Assembly: GCF_021535045.1 (NCBI RefSeq)
Contig: NZ_CP091056.1
Location: forward strand, 1,054,001-1,118,000
Direction: 5' to 3'
Length of the DNA stretch: 64,000 nt
DNA from: Ornithinimicrobium sp. INDO-MA30-4
GTDB lineage: Bacteria > Actinomycetota > Actinomycetes > Actinomycetales > Dermatophilaceae
Positions 20,260-31,289 of the stretch are shown here, piece after piece; position 1 is the stretch's first letter, and the number at the start of each line of letters is the position of its first letter. The position numbers and the translations under genes were made by a program. A model generated the notes under the pieces. That model ran no database searches, was not told the origin of the DNA, and was given only the letters and a program-made list of their open reading frames with translations.

Positions 20260-21257
20260 CGGGTCCTCTTCCGCTGACCGGGCTGGGTGTTCATCTGTTC
20301 TTTGATCCGCATCGCGGCGCGCACCCGGACAGATGCGGCGCGAGAGTTGCTTGCCGTCTCGGTTTCGGAGGCTTTTTCTGCCCCGCGGGTGAGCATCTTG
20401 AGCCATGGCTCGTGCTCGGGTAGCTCAACCGGGAACTCTGGTGGCGCGGAGCTAGTTGAGCCAGCCACCAGGGCCCGTTTGGTGATTCTGTCCTCGAGGG
20501 AGTGATACGACATGACGACGATTCGCCCGTCGACGCTGAGCTTCTCGAGTGCCTTGGGCAGCGCATCTGCCCAGACTGATAATTCTTCGTTAACGGCGAT
20601 TCTGAGGGCTTGAAAGGTGCGCTTGGCCGGGTGTCCACCCGAACGCTGCGAGGCTGCCGGCACTGCTTTGGACAACAAGTCGACCAATTCGCCGGAAGTT
20701 TCCCAAGGCTTGACCTCACGTCGTTCAACCAGTTGCCGCGCAATTTTGCGGGCGAACCTCTCTTCGCCGTACTCCTTGAGGATTTGTTCCAGATCTGCGC
20801 TGCTCCAGATGTTCAGCACATCTGCCGCTGTCATGCCTTGGCTCTGGTCCATCCGCATGTCCAACGGAGCATCTACCCGATAGGCGAAGCCGCGATCTTC
20901 AGCGTCCAGTTGCAGGGAGGAAACACCAAGATCGAAGAGCGCACCCTGCACGGAAGCAATCTCTAGGTCGCTCAGGACCTCGTCGATTTCGTCGTACACC
21001 GAGTGAACGGGTGTGAACCGGTCACCGAACTCGGCGAGACGCTCGCCTGCCAACTGCAGCGCTTCGGTGTCACGGTCAATGCCGATCACCCGCGCGTGTG
21101 GGCAAGCACGCAAGATCGCCGCGGCGTGGCCGCCCATCCCGAGGGTCCCATCCACCAAGATCGACCCTGGCTCTTGCAACGCAGGTGCGAGCAACTCAAC
21201 GATCCGATCGCGCATGACCGGAACGTGCCGCCGTTCGGCTACTCCGCGATCAATCAT
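20256..21257 (-). CDS. rsmH: 16S rRNA (cytosine(1402)-N(4))-methyltransferase
   Basis: SAM-dependent methyltransferase (formerly MraW), 333 residues, unbroken frame. The SAM-binding motif is VDGTLGMGGHAAAIL, followed by GIDRDTEAL. Other signatures are LFDLGVSSLQLD, RGFAYR and VVMSYHSLEDR near the C-terminus. It dimethylates C1402 of 16S rRNA in the decoding centre. ATG 21257 (MIDRGVAERRHVPV) was chosen over the upstream in-frame ATG at 21362 because conservation begins at HVPV. It is the second gene of the dcw cluster, after mraZ. Confidence 0.96.
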   Translation of the reverse strand: MIDRGVAERRHVPVMRDRIVELLAPALQEPGSILVDGTLGMGGHAAAILRACPHARVIGIDRDTEALQLAGERLAEFGDRFTPVHSVYDEIDEVLSDLEIASVQGALFDLGVSSLQLDAEDRGFAYRVDAPLDMRMDQSQGMTAADVLNIWSSADLEQILKEYGEERFARKIARQLVERREVKPWETSGELVDLLSKAVPAASQRSGGHPAKRTFQALRIAVNEELSVWADALPKALEKLSVDGRIVVMSYHSLEDRITKRALVAGSTSSAPPEFPVELPEHEPWLKMLTRGAEKASETETASNSRAASVRVRAAMRIKEQMNTQPGQRKRTR

Positions 21258-21461
21258 GTAGTGCTCCGATTCAGGCTGTTCATGCTGGGTTGTGCTTGCT
21301 GGGTGGGTGTGGGTCTGCCCTGAAGTCGGGGCCCTCACCGCCTTTGACAGGCGATCCGGCACTGGGGAAGGAGTGTCGGAGCTTTGCCGGGCCCGGCGCC
21401 GGGGAAGTGGCGACGGGACACGAGGCGGGGAGAGACCGGATCTCAGGGGTGACCGGCCCGG

Positions 21462-21893
21462 TCATAACAATCCGGGAACCACTTCCTCTGCTTGATCGGC
21501 GAAACTCTGCTCTGTTTGCGCGAGGTAGCTAGTCCATGCGCTGGTGTCCCAGACCTCAAGGCGAGAACCGGCACCGATGACCGTGCACTCGTGGGTGAGG
21601 CCCGCATACTCGCGCAGCGTGGCCGGCACCGTGATGCGGCCTTGCTTGTCCGGGATTTCGTCGGAGGCTCCCGACAAGAAAACTCGCTGATAGTCACGGA
21701 CGGCCCGGTTGCTCGTCGGCGTCGACTGCATGGAGGTAGCGATGCGCTCGAATTCAGTCATCGGGAACACGTACAAGCAGCGCTCCTGGCCGCGCGTAAC
21801 GACGAGCCCGCTCGCCAGACGCTCCCGGTATTTAGCCGGAAGAAACATCCGCCCCTTGTCGTCAAGCCGAGGGGTATGGGTGCCAAGAAACAT
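21462..21893 (-). CDS. mraZ: MraZ: transcriptional regulator of the dcw cluster
   Basis: 143 residues, with two AbrB-like repeats: [20 protein letters not shown] at the start and [20 protein letters not shown] in the second half. Each carries the conserved DxxGR motif used for DNA binding. MraZ forms a ring-shaped oligomer that binds direct repeats of a G-rich hexamer upstream of its own gene. Three such boxes lie just upstream at 21946-21971. ATG 21893 was chosen because the protein must begin at MFLGTH. The 204 bases to rsmH hold no gene that I can support. Confidence 0.95.
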   Translation of the reverse strand: MFLGTHTPRLDDKGRMFLPAKYRERLASGLVVTRGQERCLYVFPMTEFERIATSMQSTPTSNRAVRDYQRVFLSGASDEIPDKQGRITVPATLREYAGLTHECTVIGAGSRLEVWDTSAWTSYLAQTEQSFADQAEEVVPGLL

Positions 21894-21945
21894 GCTCCAC
21901 ACCCCTTCCTCGTTTGTCGGAATGAGTGGACGACTCTCCCGTAGG

Positions 21946-21971
21946 CCCCACGATACTCCACTCTGCCCCAC
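21946..21971 (-). promoter_or_regulatory. Three MraZ-type boxes (GTGGRG at 10-bp spacing) upstream of mraZ
   Basis: On the minus strand three hexamers lie at exact 10-bp periodicity: GTGGGG (21966-21971), GTGGAG (21956-21961) and GTGGGG (21946-21951), each separated by 4 bases. Phased G-rich repeats of this kind upstream of mraZ are the known binding pattern of MraZ. Their position 50-80 bases from the mraZ start suits promoter control. Confidence 0.8.
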
Positions 21972-22034
21972 TGTCAACGCAGAAACGGCCATTATTGAAC
22001 TCTTCAGTACAGCATTTGCCCAGGTAGAACGCAT

Positions 22035-22050
22035 GTGGAGCAAGGTGGGG
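22035..22050 (+). promoter_or_regulatory. Pair of plus-strand GTGGRG boxes
   Basis: GTGGAG (22035-22040), CAAG, GTGGGG (22045-22050). Same hexamers and the same 10-bp spacing as the boxes before mraZ, but in the opposite orientation, facing moxR. Confidence 0.6.
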
Positions 22051-22169
22051 GAAATCTACGCGATTTCACTCTCGGCTCCCCCGCGCCCCCTCGACTAGCG
22101 GCGCGTCTCATGACAAAAGACCAGGTCACCTGCCGCGGATGACCAAGCGCCCGTGTATGCGTGGGCTCA

Positions 22170-22185
22170 GTGGAGCAAGGTGGGG
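22170..22185 (+). promoter_or_regulatory. Second pair of plus-strand GTGGRG boxes before moxR
   Basis: GTGGAG (22170-22175), CAAG, GTGGGG (22180-22185), followed by a weaker TGGGGA at the next 10-bp step. Sixteen bases are identical to 22035-22050. It lies about 80 bases upstream of the moxR start. Confidence 0.6.
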
Positions 22186-22265
22186 AGCCTGGGGAATGTC
22201 CCACTGAGACAGACTCGGCCAGCGCCCTGCGAGCATGAGTCAGGATGTTAGGGCAGGATTCAGTC

Positions 22266-23237
22266 ATGTCGCTCAGCAGCCAGACTCAGCCAGATCTCGA
22301 CACCGTGCGCGAGGTCGCCTCCGACGTGCACCGTGCTATCTCGACCGTGATCCAAGGCAAAGAGGACGTCATTGGCACGACGGTTACTGTGCTGTTGGCC
22401 CAAGGGCACCTGCTCCTTGAAGACGTCCCCGGGGTAGGCAAGACGATGTTGGCCAAAGCCGTCGCCAAGGCCATTGACTGCGAAGTGAGTCGGATTCAGT
22501 TCACTCCTGACTTACTACCTAGTGACATCACTGGGGTCAGCGTCTTCAATCAAGAGACTCGGCACTTTGAGTTCCGCCGCGGAGCGGTATTTGCCAACGT
22601 CGTGGTCGGCGACGAAATCAACCGGGCCTCCCCTAAGACTCAATCCGCCCTGCTGGAGTGCATGGAAGAGCACCAAGTAACAGTGGATGGTCACACCTAC
22701 TCACTGCCCGGCCCGTTCTTGGTGATGGCCACTCAAAACCCCATCGAGATGGAGGGCACGTACCCACTTCCTGAAGCTCAGCGCGACAGGTTCATGGCCC
22801 GCATCTCCGTGGGCTATCCCAGCGCAACCGCCGAAGCCCAGATGTTGCTTTCACACGGTTCGACAGACCCGCTGACCGCTCTGCAACCCGTGACCACCGC
22901 TGAGCAAATGCGACACGTGGTCAACGCCGTGCGCAAACTGCACGCTGCTCCAGCCTTGCGTCAGTATGTTGTCGACCTAGTCGCCGCCACCCGCAGCCAC
23001 CCCCAATTGCGGTTGGGGGCCTCCCCGCGTGCCAGCCTGCAACTCCTGCGCGCCTCCTGCGCTCATGCTGCGCTGACCGGGCGTGATCACGTCATCCCCG
23101 AGGATGTTCAGTTCATGGCTGCGACGGTGCTGCCCCATCGCCTGATGCTCAGTGGCGAAGCCCAACTGGCGCGCGCGACGACCGAATCGATCACGGCCGA
23201 CATCATCCGCAACACTCGAGTGCCAGCCGCTTCGTGA
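22266..23237 (+). CDS. MoxR family AAA+ ATPase
   Basis: 323 residues with an intact frame. Walker A is DVPGVGKTMLA (about 55-65) and Walker B VVGDEINRASPKTQSALLE. Sensor 1 is FLVMATQNPIE, and the pore-region motif is EGTYPLPEAQRDRF. MoxR ATPases act as chaperones that assemble or activate partner proteins. This one forms the well-known operon with a DUF58 protein and a transglutaminase-like membrane protein. ATG 22266 starts after GGGCAGGA. The stop overlaps the next gene as GTGA. It is transcribed divergently from mraZ. Confidence 0.94.
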   Translation: MSLSSQTQPDLDTVREVASDVHRAISTVIQGKEDVIGTTVTVLLAQGHLLLEDVPGVGKTMLAKAVAKAIDCEVSRIQFTPDLLPSDITGVSVFNQETRHFEFRRGAVFANVVVGDEINRASPKTQSALLECMEEHQVTVDGHTYSLPGPFLVMATQNPIEMEGTYPLPEAQRDRFMARISVGYPSATAEAQMLLSHGSTDPLTALQPVTTAEQMRHVVNAVRKLHAAPALRQYVVDLVAATRSHPQLRLGASPRASLQLLRASCAHAALTGRDHVIPEDVQFMAATVLPHRLMLSGEAQLARATTESITADIIRNTRVPAAS

Positions 23238-24450
23238 ATCCATTGCAGGTTCTGACACCCCGCGGCCACACGTTTTTGTGGTTGGGGATTGTCGCCGTCC
23301 TCTGCGGAATGGGGTTGGGCTATCCCGACGTCACCAGGATTGGGCTCGCGTTAGCGCTCTTACCCGTGGCAATGCTGATTGTCTCGCGGCGTCGGACCCC
23401 GTCCCTGGCCGTCTCCCGAACAGTCGAACCCAGCCGCCTTGAAGCGGGGCAAAACGCCGCTGTGCTCGCCACCTTCACCAACGTTGGGCGGCGCCGCACT
23501 TCGCCGTATCTAGCGACCGAGACGCTGCCTCGCGCCCTAGGCGCCTCTCCTCGCTTTCTGCTGCCAAGCTTGACGGTCGGTGCCGAATACACCGTCCGCT
23601 ATCCCGTACACGGGCACTTGCGCGGCTCATACCAAGTAGGCCCACTGGGCTTGCGCCATCGAGACGCTCTGGGCCTGACCTACGTCGCGGTTCGTCTTTC
23701 GTCCACGTCTGAGGTCATCGTTTTGCCGCGGCTGCTCCCCGTTGGGGGTGACGCCGGGCTGCCAGCAAGTCAGGGCGAGAAAGGTGATCGACCGCTGATG
23801 TCCGCCCTGCACGGTGAGGATGACGCCAGTATTCGCACCTATCGCCACGGGGATGAATTGCGCAGGGTGCACTGGCCAGCAACGGCCAACCGGGGCGAAC
23901 TCATGGTGCGCCAAGAGGACCGGCCGGCCCAACGACGCGCTGTTTTGATCATCGACACACGGGCTGAGGCCTATGCGGGCAGCCACCCAGAAGTCTTTGA
24001 GTATGCAGTCTCGGCGGCAGCGTCGATAGCGCACCACCTTGTGGCGAACGGCTTTACGTTGCACCTGGTCAGCCCGACCTCGGTCCGAAATGGTCGGGCA
24101 GCTGCCAGTATCGACATCAACGAGGCTATGGACTCCTTGCTCGACTCACCCTGGAGCGCAAGGTTGGGCTCGAGCAGACCATGTCTGGTGCGCATGCCCT
24201 GACCGCAGGTGGGTGCTTGAGTGTGGCTATTGTCTTCGCCTACGACCGCGCTGATCTCGCAAAGTTGGCTCAAGTGCGGGCCTCTGGCCATGAAGGTCGG
24301 GCTCTGGTCCTTGATCCACACAGTCAGGCGCTGCGCCCCAGCGAAGACGGCCCTGCCGCTCCCCTGCTACACAGCGGCTGGAAGGTGGCGACGGCCGGGC
24401 CCGACATACCTCTTTCCCGAAGCTGGAGCTTGCTTGGTGGGAAGCGATGA
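23234..24450 (+). CDS. DUF58 domain protein (VWA-like partner of MoxR)
   Basis: About 405 residues. Two N-terminal membrane spans (about 13-30 and 34-50) precede a domain of beta-strands. The DUF58 signature is EDDASIRTYRHGDELRRVHW (about 195-215), followed by the VWA-like fold starting AVLIIDTRAEAY. DUF58 proteins are the usual partners of MoxR ATPases; their function is not established here. One missing base near 24170 changes the frame. The start is GTG 23234, in 4-base overlap with moxR, and the end overlaps the transglutaminase gene. Confidence 0.9.
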
Positions 24451-26731
24451 GAAAAATCGAACTTCATTGGGGACGCGTCTTGCCTGCCGAGGGTGTCCTC
24501 GCCGGATTGGCGTCCTTGTCCGTGGCATGGCCACTCACCACCCTCTTGGATGGCAGTTCCTGGTGGCAGCCAGCAGCAGTCGTCATTGCTGTAGTCGCCA
24601 TCACAGGAATGCTGACCCGGCTGCTCGGCTTCCTCTCCGGGTGGGTATGCCTCACTCAACTATTCGCCAGCATGGCCACGGTCACATGGCTCTACTTGGG
24701 GGATTCCCTGGCTTATGGCCTGCCCACCGCCTCGACTTTGCCCCTAGCTGGCGACCTTCTCCAAGATGCTGGCGAAGTGCTGCGGACGTTCGCAGCACCT
24801 GCCCCAGTGCCTGCCGGCGTCGCATTTCTCGTGGTCCTCATTTTGGGGCTCACCTGCGTGGCGGTCGATACCATCGGTGTCACTGCCGAGTCACCCGCCG
24901 CTGCTGGCATCCCACTCGCGGCGACCTTCATGGTCTCAGTTTCCAACAATGGCGATGCACTGCGGCCATGGTTCTTTGTCACGACCGGGGCCTTTGGCTG
25001 CTCCTGATCATCCAGCAGCACCGACACATCCTCGGCTCCTGGCCATCCCGTGGTGCTGGAGCCGACCACGACCAGGCGAAGAGCCGTGCGGCGGCTCGCT
25101 CCGGTGTCCTCAGCGCCCGTGTTCTGGTGGGGGCAGTCCTCGTCTGTTCGGTAGTTCTCGCGACGCTCCTGCCACACCTGCCCCCGACCTTTTTGTCGGA
25201 CGGCTTAGCGACAAACCCCGACGCCAATAATGTCAGCGGCGGCACCGGCGGATTGAGTTTCATCGAAACCATGGATCCTGCCCAAGACCTCAGAAATCAG
25301 TCACAGGCTCCGGTCTTGGCATACACAACCGATGCGCAGGTCGCCGCTCCCCTACGGGTGACGAGCACCAGCAATTTCTCCGACGGTGTGTGGCAACCGC
25401 CGGATGACTCGGTGGTCCCACAGATTCGACTGGACGAGATTGGTGGCGGCCCCACCGACGGCACCGGCGATGTGGCCCAAGTGGAGGTTCTATCGAACAA
25501 CCTCAACGCTCCGCACCTAGCGATCTCCACTCCTCTCGACGAGCTCGGGCCTGAAGTTGACCCGCTCTACAACCCTGCTGGCGCGACCGTCGTCGTCGAC
25601 CGCCCCGCGCCCCAGTACTCCTACTCTACATTCAGGTGCCCAGAGCTACCGAGTTGGCTGCCGGGGTCGGCGAATCGGCAGGGACACCGCCCAACGGGTC
25701 CGACGATCTGTTGTTCGTGCCCGCCGAGTCACGCGCGGCGGTCGTTGCCGCAACGTCGGAGGCAATCGGCTCCGAGACATCCGCTTTGACCCAAGCGACG
25801 TTGATCCAGAACTATTTGCGGGGCCCAGAGTTCACCTATTCGCTTGACTTGCTGCCCACTCAGCCTGGGGTCCCCAGTGATCCCGTTTCTCAGTTCTTGG
25901 CCAATCGACAGGGCTACTGCGTGCAGTTTGCAACGGCCATGGTGATGATGGCTCGGTCCCAAGGCATCCCCGCACGGATGGCAGTCGGGTTTCTGCCGGG
26001 CGAACGGACGCCGACCGGTGAGCGTTTTGTGCTCGCTGCTGACGCGCATACCTGGCCAGAGTTGTATTTGGATGGGCTCGGTTGGACCAGTTTTGAGCCA
26101 ACCCCAGGCACCCGGTCAGGCGCTGCCCCGTCTTATGCTCAAGAAGAAGCCCCTAGCGCAACGCCGTCCGCGTCGGCCGACCCCACCACGGAGCAGCCTT
26201 CGACAACCGAGGCAACGCCAACAGCCGACCCAGCCAACCCAGAGACCGATGAGCCTCGATCCGCCCTGAGCCAGACTCTCCTACGCGCCCTGTGGGTTGT
26301 CCTCGGCCTGCTGGTCATTCTGGCTTTGCTGCTGATCATCCCCATCCTCAGCAGGCGAAGGATGGCCAAGATGCGGCAGGATCTCGCTCAAGATCCTGCC
26401 GGCATGGAGTCAGCGTGGAAGCTGCTGGCCCTGCGCCTTGAGGATTTGGGGCTGCCGCGAAGCCCGCAGCGCAGCCCCGGGCGATGCGCGATCACTACCT
26501 CGCGCTCCCATCGTGGCCAACCGATGCTTCAGATTCATTGGAAAGGCTGACCAGCCAACTAGAGGCAGAGCGCTACGCACCGAATGGCAGCGATGCTCAG
26601 GCAAGCCAGCCGCCTTCGCCACGATTGACGACATCGTGGCGAAGGTAGCGGAAGCTAGTGACTCGAGCACGAGACTTCGTGCGCGTTGGATTCCTAGCAG
26701 CGGGCTGCCGGGTCTATTCAAACGCTTCTAG
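24447..26731 (+). CDS. Transglutaminase-like membrane protein (DUF3488/TgpA type)
   Basis: About 760 residues. Several N-terminal membrane spans precede a periplasmic-side domain, then a transglutaminase-like core and a last membrane span (about 26280-26345), with a cytoplasmic tail ending in a DUF4129-like region (ERLTSQLEAERYAP). The catalytic triad candidates are Cys in NRQGYCVQFATAM, His in AADAHTWPELYL, and an acidic residue in GWTSFEPTPG. Four single-base losses break the frame, near 24995, 25640, 26480 and 26600. It is the third gene of the MoxR-DUF58-transglutaminase operon. The substrate is unknown; such proteins are suspected of protein or wall processing outside the membrane. Confidence 0.88.
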
Positions 26732-26774
26732 GCGCAATCACGGGCGCGCAGGACGGCGACGCACCAGCCGACAA

Positions 26775-26807
26775 AGCCCGCTCACTTCGTGATGAAGCGA
26801 ACGGGCT
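26775..26807. terminator. Bidirectional terminator between the transglutaminase gene and sigA
   Basis: Imperfect hairpin (AGCCCG-CTCACTTC against GAAGCGAACGGGCT, 5-base loop) lying between two convergent genes. The stem has two mismatches and only a weak T tract. Confidence 0.65.
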
Positions 26808-26831
26808 CTGTTGGTAGCGCCGTGAAACTCT

Positions 26832-28615
<1,784 letters not shown>

Positions 28616-28752
28616 CTACTTTCTACTCTGGGGCGCTGAGGACCTCAGGGGCCTTACACACGGAACGCCATGTGCGAGAGCACTCAAGAGTGGCTTGCGA
28701 AAAGGGTCTAACATCGCCGCGATATCTGTTGATCCGACGTTGCTATATGACC

Positions 28753-28758
28753 ATTATA
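28753..28758 (-). promoter_or_regulatory. Candidate -10 element upstream of sigA
   Basis: A perfect TATAAT on the minus strand in an AT-rich pocket of the 213-base gap between sigA and the stress-protein gene. It lies about 140 bases before the sigA start. No convincing -35 box is seen at 16-18 bases, so this remains a candidate. The rest of the gap shows no gene. Confidence 0.35.
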
Positions 28759-28828
28759 AAACGTCACGGGCTGTGCTCACGACTTTGACACCGAGAGCGC
28801 CCAGCCTACGACATGATCCAGCCGACTA

Positions 28829-29236
28829 TCAGTCCTGGTCAGTGGCCTTGACTGCCAACACCGGGCATGAGGCCTCAAGGAGGATCCGCTGAGCAGCTGA
28901 CCCCAAGATCAACTTGCCCACCGGGCTCCGGCGCCGCAGCCCAATCACGATCGCGGCAGCATTGCGCTGGTCAGCCACGTCGAGCAAGTTGTCGCTCACA
29001 TCCTGCGCTGACGCACCTGAGGATACTTCGACCCCCAATTGTGCCGTTTCTAGGTCTGACTTAACCTGTGCCAGCCGCGCCTCAAAGGCCTGGTTCTCTT
29101 CGCTTGCGGCGTTTGCCGTTGTCCGCTCCGAGGTGACAACAACCAGGTCGACCCCGTGAGCCGTCGCCTCTTCCCCTGCACGGCGCAGTGCTGCCCTACC
29201 TTCGCGTGTCGGAACATACCCAACGACGATCGTCAT
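28829..29236 (-). CDS. Universal stress protein (UspA family)
   Basis: 135 residues, a single Usp domain. It begins with TIVVGYVPTREGRAAL and ends with the nucleotide-binding loop IVIGLRRRSPVGKLILGSAAQ and SCPVLAVKA. The loop lacks the second glycine of the strict G-2X-G-9X-G(S/T) motif but the GK...GS part is kept, which suggests that ATP binding is possible. Function in stress response is by family only. It starts 42 bases after DUF4192 ends. Confidence 0.9.
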   Translation of the reverse strand: MTIVVGYVPTREGRAALRRAGEEATAHGVDLVVVTSERTTANAASEENQAFEARLAQVKSDLETAQLGVEVSSGASAQDVSDNLLDVADQRNAAAIVIGLRRRSPVGKLILGSAAQRILLEASCPVLAVKATDQD

Positions 29237-29277
29237 GCGATACCCTTTGCATTGTTTAACAGTGATCTGGCGCCAGA

Positions 29278-30348
29278 CTAACGGCTTGGCGGCATTGCTG
29301 TTCGCAAGGCTGAATCAATGAGCTGGGCAAGCCGATATTCAGGGTCAATCGCCAGAGCGCGATCGTTGGCGATGTTGGCCAGCGATCCATCTCCTTTCCA
29401 CCACGCCAGATATGCAGCACATGCCCACGCCGAGGCACTCGAACCAGGACCCACCGGCACTTGGGCGGCCAGCTTGGCAAACCTGAGGGCAGCGCCCTCG
29501 TCAACATCGGACAGGGTCGGGATGATCTCTCTGGCCAGGCTCACCAATGAATCTCCAACGTCGGCGCCCACCAGCCCAGGAGCCGCTGCCTGCAAAACCG
29601 CGTCGCGGGAAGCCGTCCAATCCATCAGCCCGACAAAGCTGCCAACGTCACGAGGGCAGAGCACGCTGGGGTCAACAAGCGGATCGCTCAACACCGTGGA
29701 AATCACCTGCAGCCCCTGCACCACGGCGCTAGCGTCCGGCAGCCGAACCTGGAAAGCCCGTGCCGCAGCGCTAATGTCTGCGGCACGTTCGACCGAGATC
29801 GCTGGCCTCAGACACTGTTCGATGTGCGCGCGGGAGGCAAGTGGGTGGGTGCCCGCAACAACATAGTCCGCAACCGCTGGAACGTCCCTAGCAGCGGGAA
29901 CCGGTTCCCAGCTGGGCTCAGGCGACGAGCAGTTCCACCAATTCTGCGCCCAGACTCGACCGGAATGGACGTGTTCGACACCTGCCTGACGGGCAACCTC
30001 TTCCACAGACCCAAGAAACGGCCGTGAGTCCGTGACCTCGCCTTCGAATCCCAGGCACACAACGGCGCGCGGCCTGGCTCGCAAGAACGCCGGGGCAAGC
30101 GCCTGCGCCAACTCCGCGGGAGCGGCTTGAGACGTCATGGAGACCCGAGCGGTGAGACTGATTCTTGATTGCTCGGGCACCTCGGGCGCCGCCTCCAAGC
30201 ACACCAACACCAGTGAGTCGGCGGGCTGGTACCCCAGGTGATAGGGCAGCACCGCGACCAATTGGCCGACCCCACGAATTGCGGCGCTACCTTGTCCAGA
30301 GCGCGCTGCCCGAAAAGCTTCGGGCTGTAAGTTCTCCTGAAAAGTCAT
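29278..30348 (-). CDS. DUF4192 family protein
   Basis: 356 residues, unbroken. The DUF4192 signature runs from GVGQLVAVLPYHLGYQPADS through SLVLVCLE near the N-terminus. The C-terminal region (WACAAYLAWWKGDGSLANIA and ALAIDPEYRLAQLID) is the typical end of the family. These proteins are common in Actinobacteria, usually near sigA, and have no established function. No signal peptide or membrane span is visible, so it is probably cytoplasmic. ATG 30348 was chosen because the residues upstream are not family-like. Confidence 0.85.
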   Translation of the reverse strand: MTFQENLQPEAFRAARSGQGSAAIRGVGQLVAVLPYHLGYQPADSLVLVCLEAAPEVPEQSRISLTARVSMTSQAAPAELAQALAPAFLRARPRAVVCLGFEGEVTDSRPFLGSVEEVARQAGVEHVHSGRVWAQNWWNCSSPEPSWEPVPAARDVPAVADYVVAGTHPLASRAHIEQCLRPAISVERAADISAAARAFQVRLPDASAVVQGLQVISTVLSDPLVDPSVLCPRDVGSFVGLMDWTASRDAVLQAAAPGLVGADVGDSLVSLAREIIPTLSDVDEGAALRFAKLAAQVPVGPGSSASAWACAAYLAWWKGDGSLANIANDRALAIDPEYRLAQLIDSALRTAMPPSR

Positions 30349-30410
30349 CCCCCAACACTTGGCGGTAGGACGCCTGCGAGCCAGCAAATCCGGCCATCTG
30401 TGGATAGCGA

Positions 30411-30446
30411 ACGGGGCACCAACTCCATGTGGAGTTGATGCCCCGT
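30411..30446 (-). terminator. Hairpin terminator after the EcsC-like gene
   Basis: Long inverted repeat ACGGGGCA-c-CAACTCCA against TGGAGTTG-a-TGCCCCGT with one internal mismatch and a tiny loop. It lies 16 bases after the stop of the EcsC-like gene. Confidence 0.75.
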
Positions 30447-30461
30447 GCCGTGCTAGCCGGA

Positions 30462-31172
30462 CTACTCGGTGATTTGGTTTCCCTCAACTTCAGGGAACTC
30501 ACGACGCGCGACATCGGCCAGGCGGCCCATCATGAAGCCGTCTAAGCCGGCACCAATCGCGCCTCCGGCCAATGGGACAACCCTGCCCAACCGGCCAAGC
30601 ATGCGCGATCCCAACTGGGTGGCAACCCGGAAACCCACACCCTTGTTGATCATCATGGCCGCGGCCCGGGGCACCCGGTCCAGGGCGATGGCAGCCATCT
30701 TTCCGCCGCCGGCCACCCCGGCCTTCTTCAACATGTCATCGGCGTCTGCTCCGATCATGGTCAAAGTCAAAGCGGTTCGCACGTCGGGGTCTTTGACGTC
30801 GTAGCCACGAACGGCAGCAACACCACCGACCATCCGTGCGGCCAACACGTAGTAGGAGATCACGTTCGCTGGCAGTGCAATAGGCATCGTGAAAAGGCCG
30901 CCAACACCTGTGGCAAAACCTCCGATGGCCGCCTCTCGGACGTGATCAGAGCAGATCTCGTCAATGACCTTCTCCGGGTCACTGTGCTCGCTGCGGGCCT
31001 TAGCCACAATGTCATCCGCGCTCTTGAGGGGTCCCACTCCATCTAGGCCCACTGCCAGAATGCGCTTCACTGTCGACAGAGCAATCTTGGATGTCAGTGA
31101 CGCGTCCTCTTCAGTCACCTCAGCCACCTGGCTCGAACCGTCGCCCTTGTCGTCTGAACTAAAAATCCCCAT
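30462..31172 (-). CDS. EcsC family protein
   Basis: 236 residues. After an acidic N-terminal stretch, the EcsC-like domain has glycine-rich amphipathic or membrane-associated segments: ATGVGGLFTMPIALPANVIS (about 95-115) and VPLAGGAIGAGLDGFMMGRL (about 205-225). The middle contains VRTALTLTMIGADADDMLKK. EcsC was first described next to an ABC transporter in Bacillus, but its biochemical role is unknown. Transcribed divergently from the two-span membrane protein gene at 31290, with 117 bases between them for promoters. Confidence 0.82.
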   Translation of the reverse strand: MGIFSSDDKGDGSSQVAEVTEEDASLTSKIALSTVKRILAVGLDGVGPLKSADDIVAKARSEHSDPEKVIDEICSDHVREAAIGGFATGVGGLFTMPIALPANVISYYVLAARMVGGVAAVRGYDVKDPDVRTALTLTMIGADADDMLKKAGVAGGGKMAAIALDRVPRAAAMMINKGVGFRVATQLGSRMLGRLGRVVPLAGGAIGAGLDGFMMGRLADVARREFPEVEGNQITE

Positions 31173-31289
31173 TGATACTCCTTAGGGTGGCCGTTGACAT
31201 TGACGCTATCTTGCCACTTCTAGCCCTCTGAGCGGCGCGGCCCTGCCGATAACGCACGTATTGTCCCACCCGTACGCTAGCGTTCTGCC

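Noticed and set aside
22036..22050. Transposon or IS end for the repeated 16-mer GTGGAGCAAGGTGGGG
   Set aside because: The copies are direct, short, and share the 10-bp phase of MraZ boxes; no transposase or target duplication is nearby.
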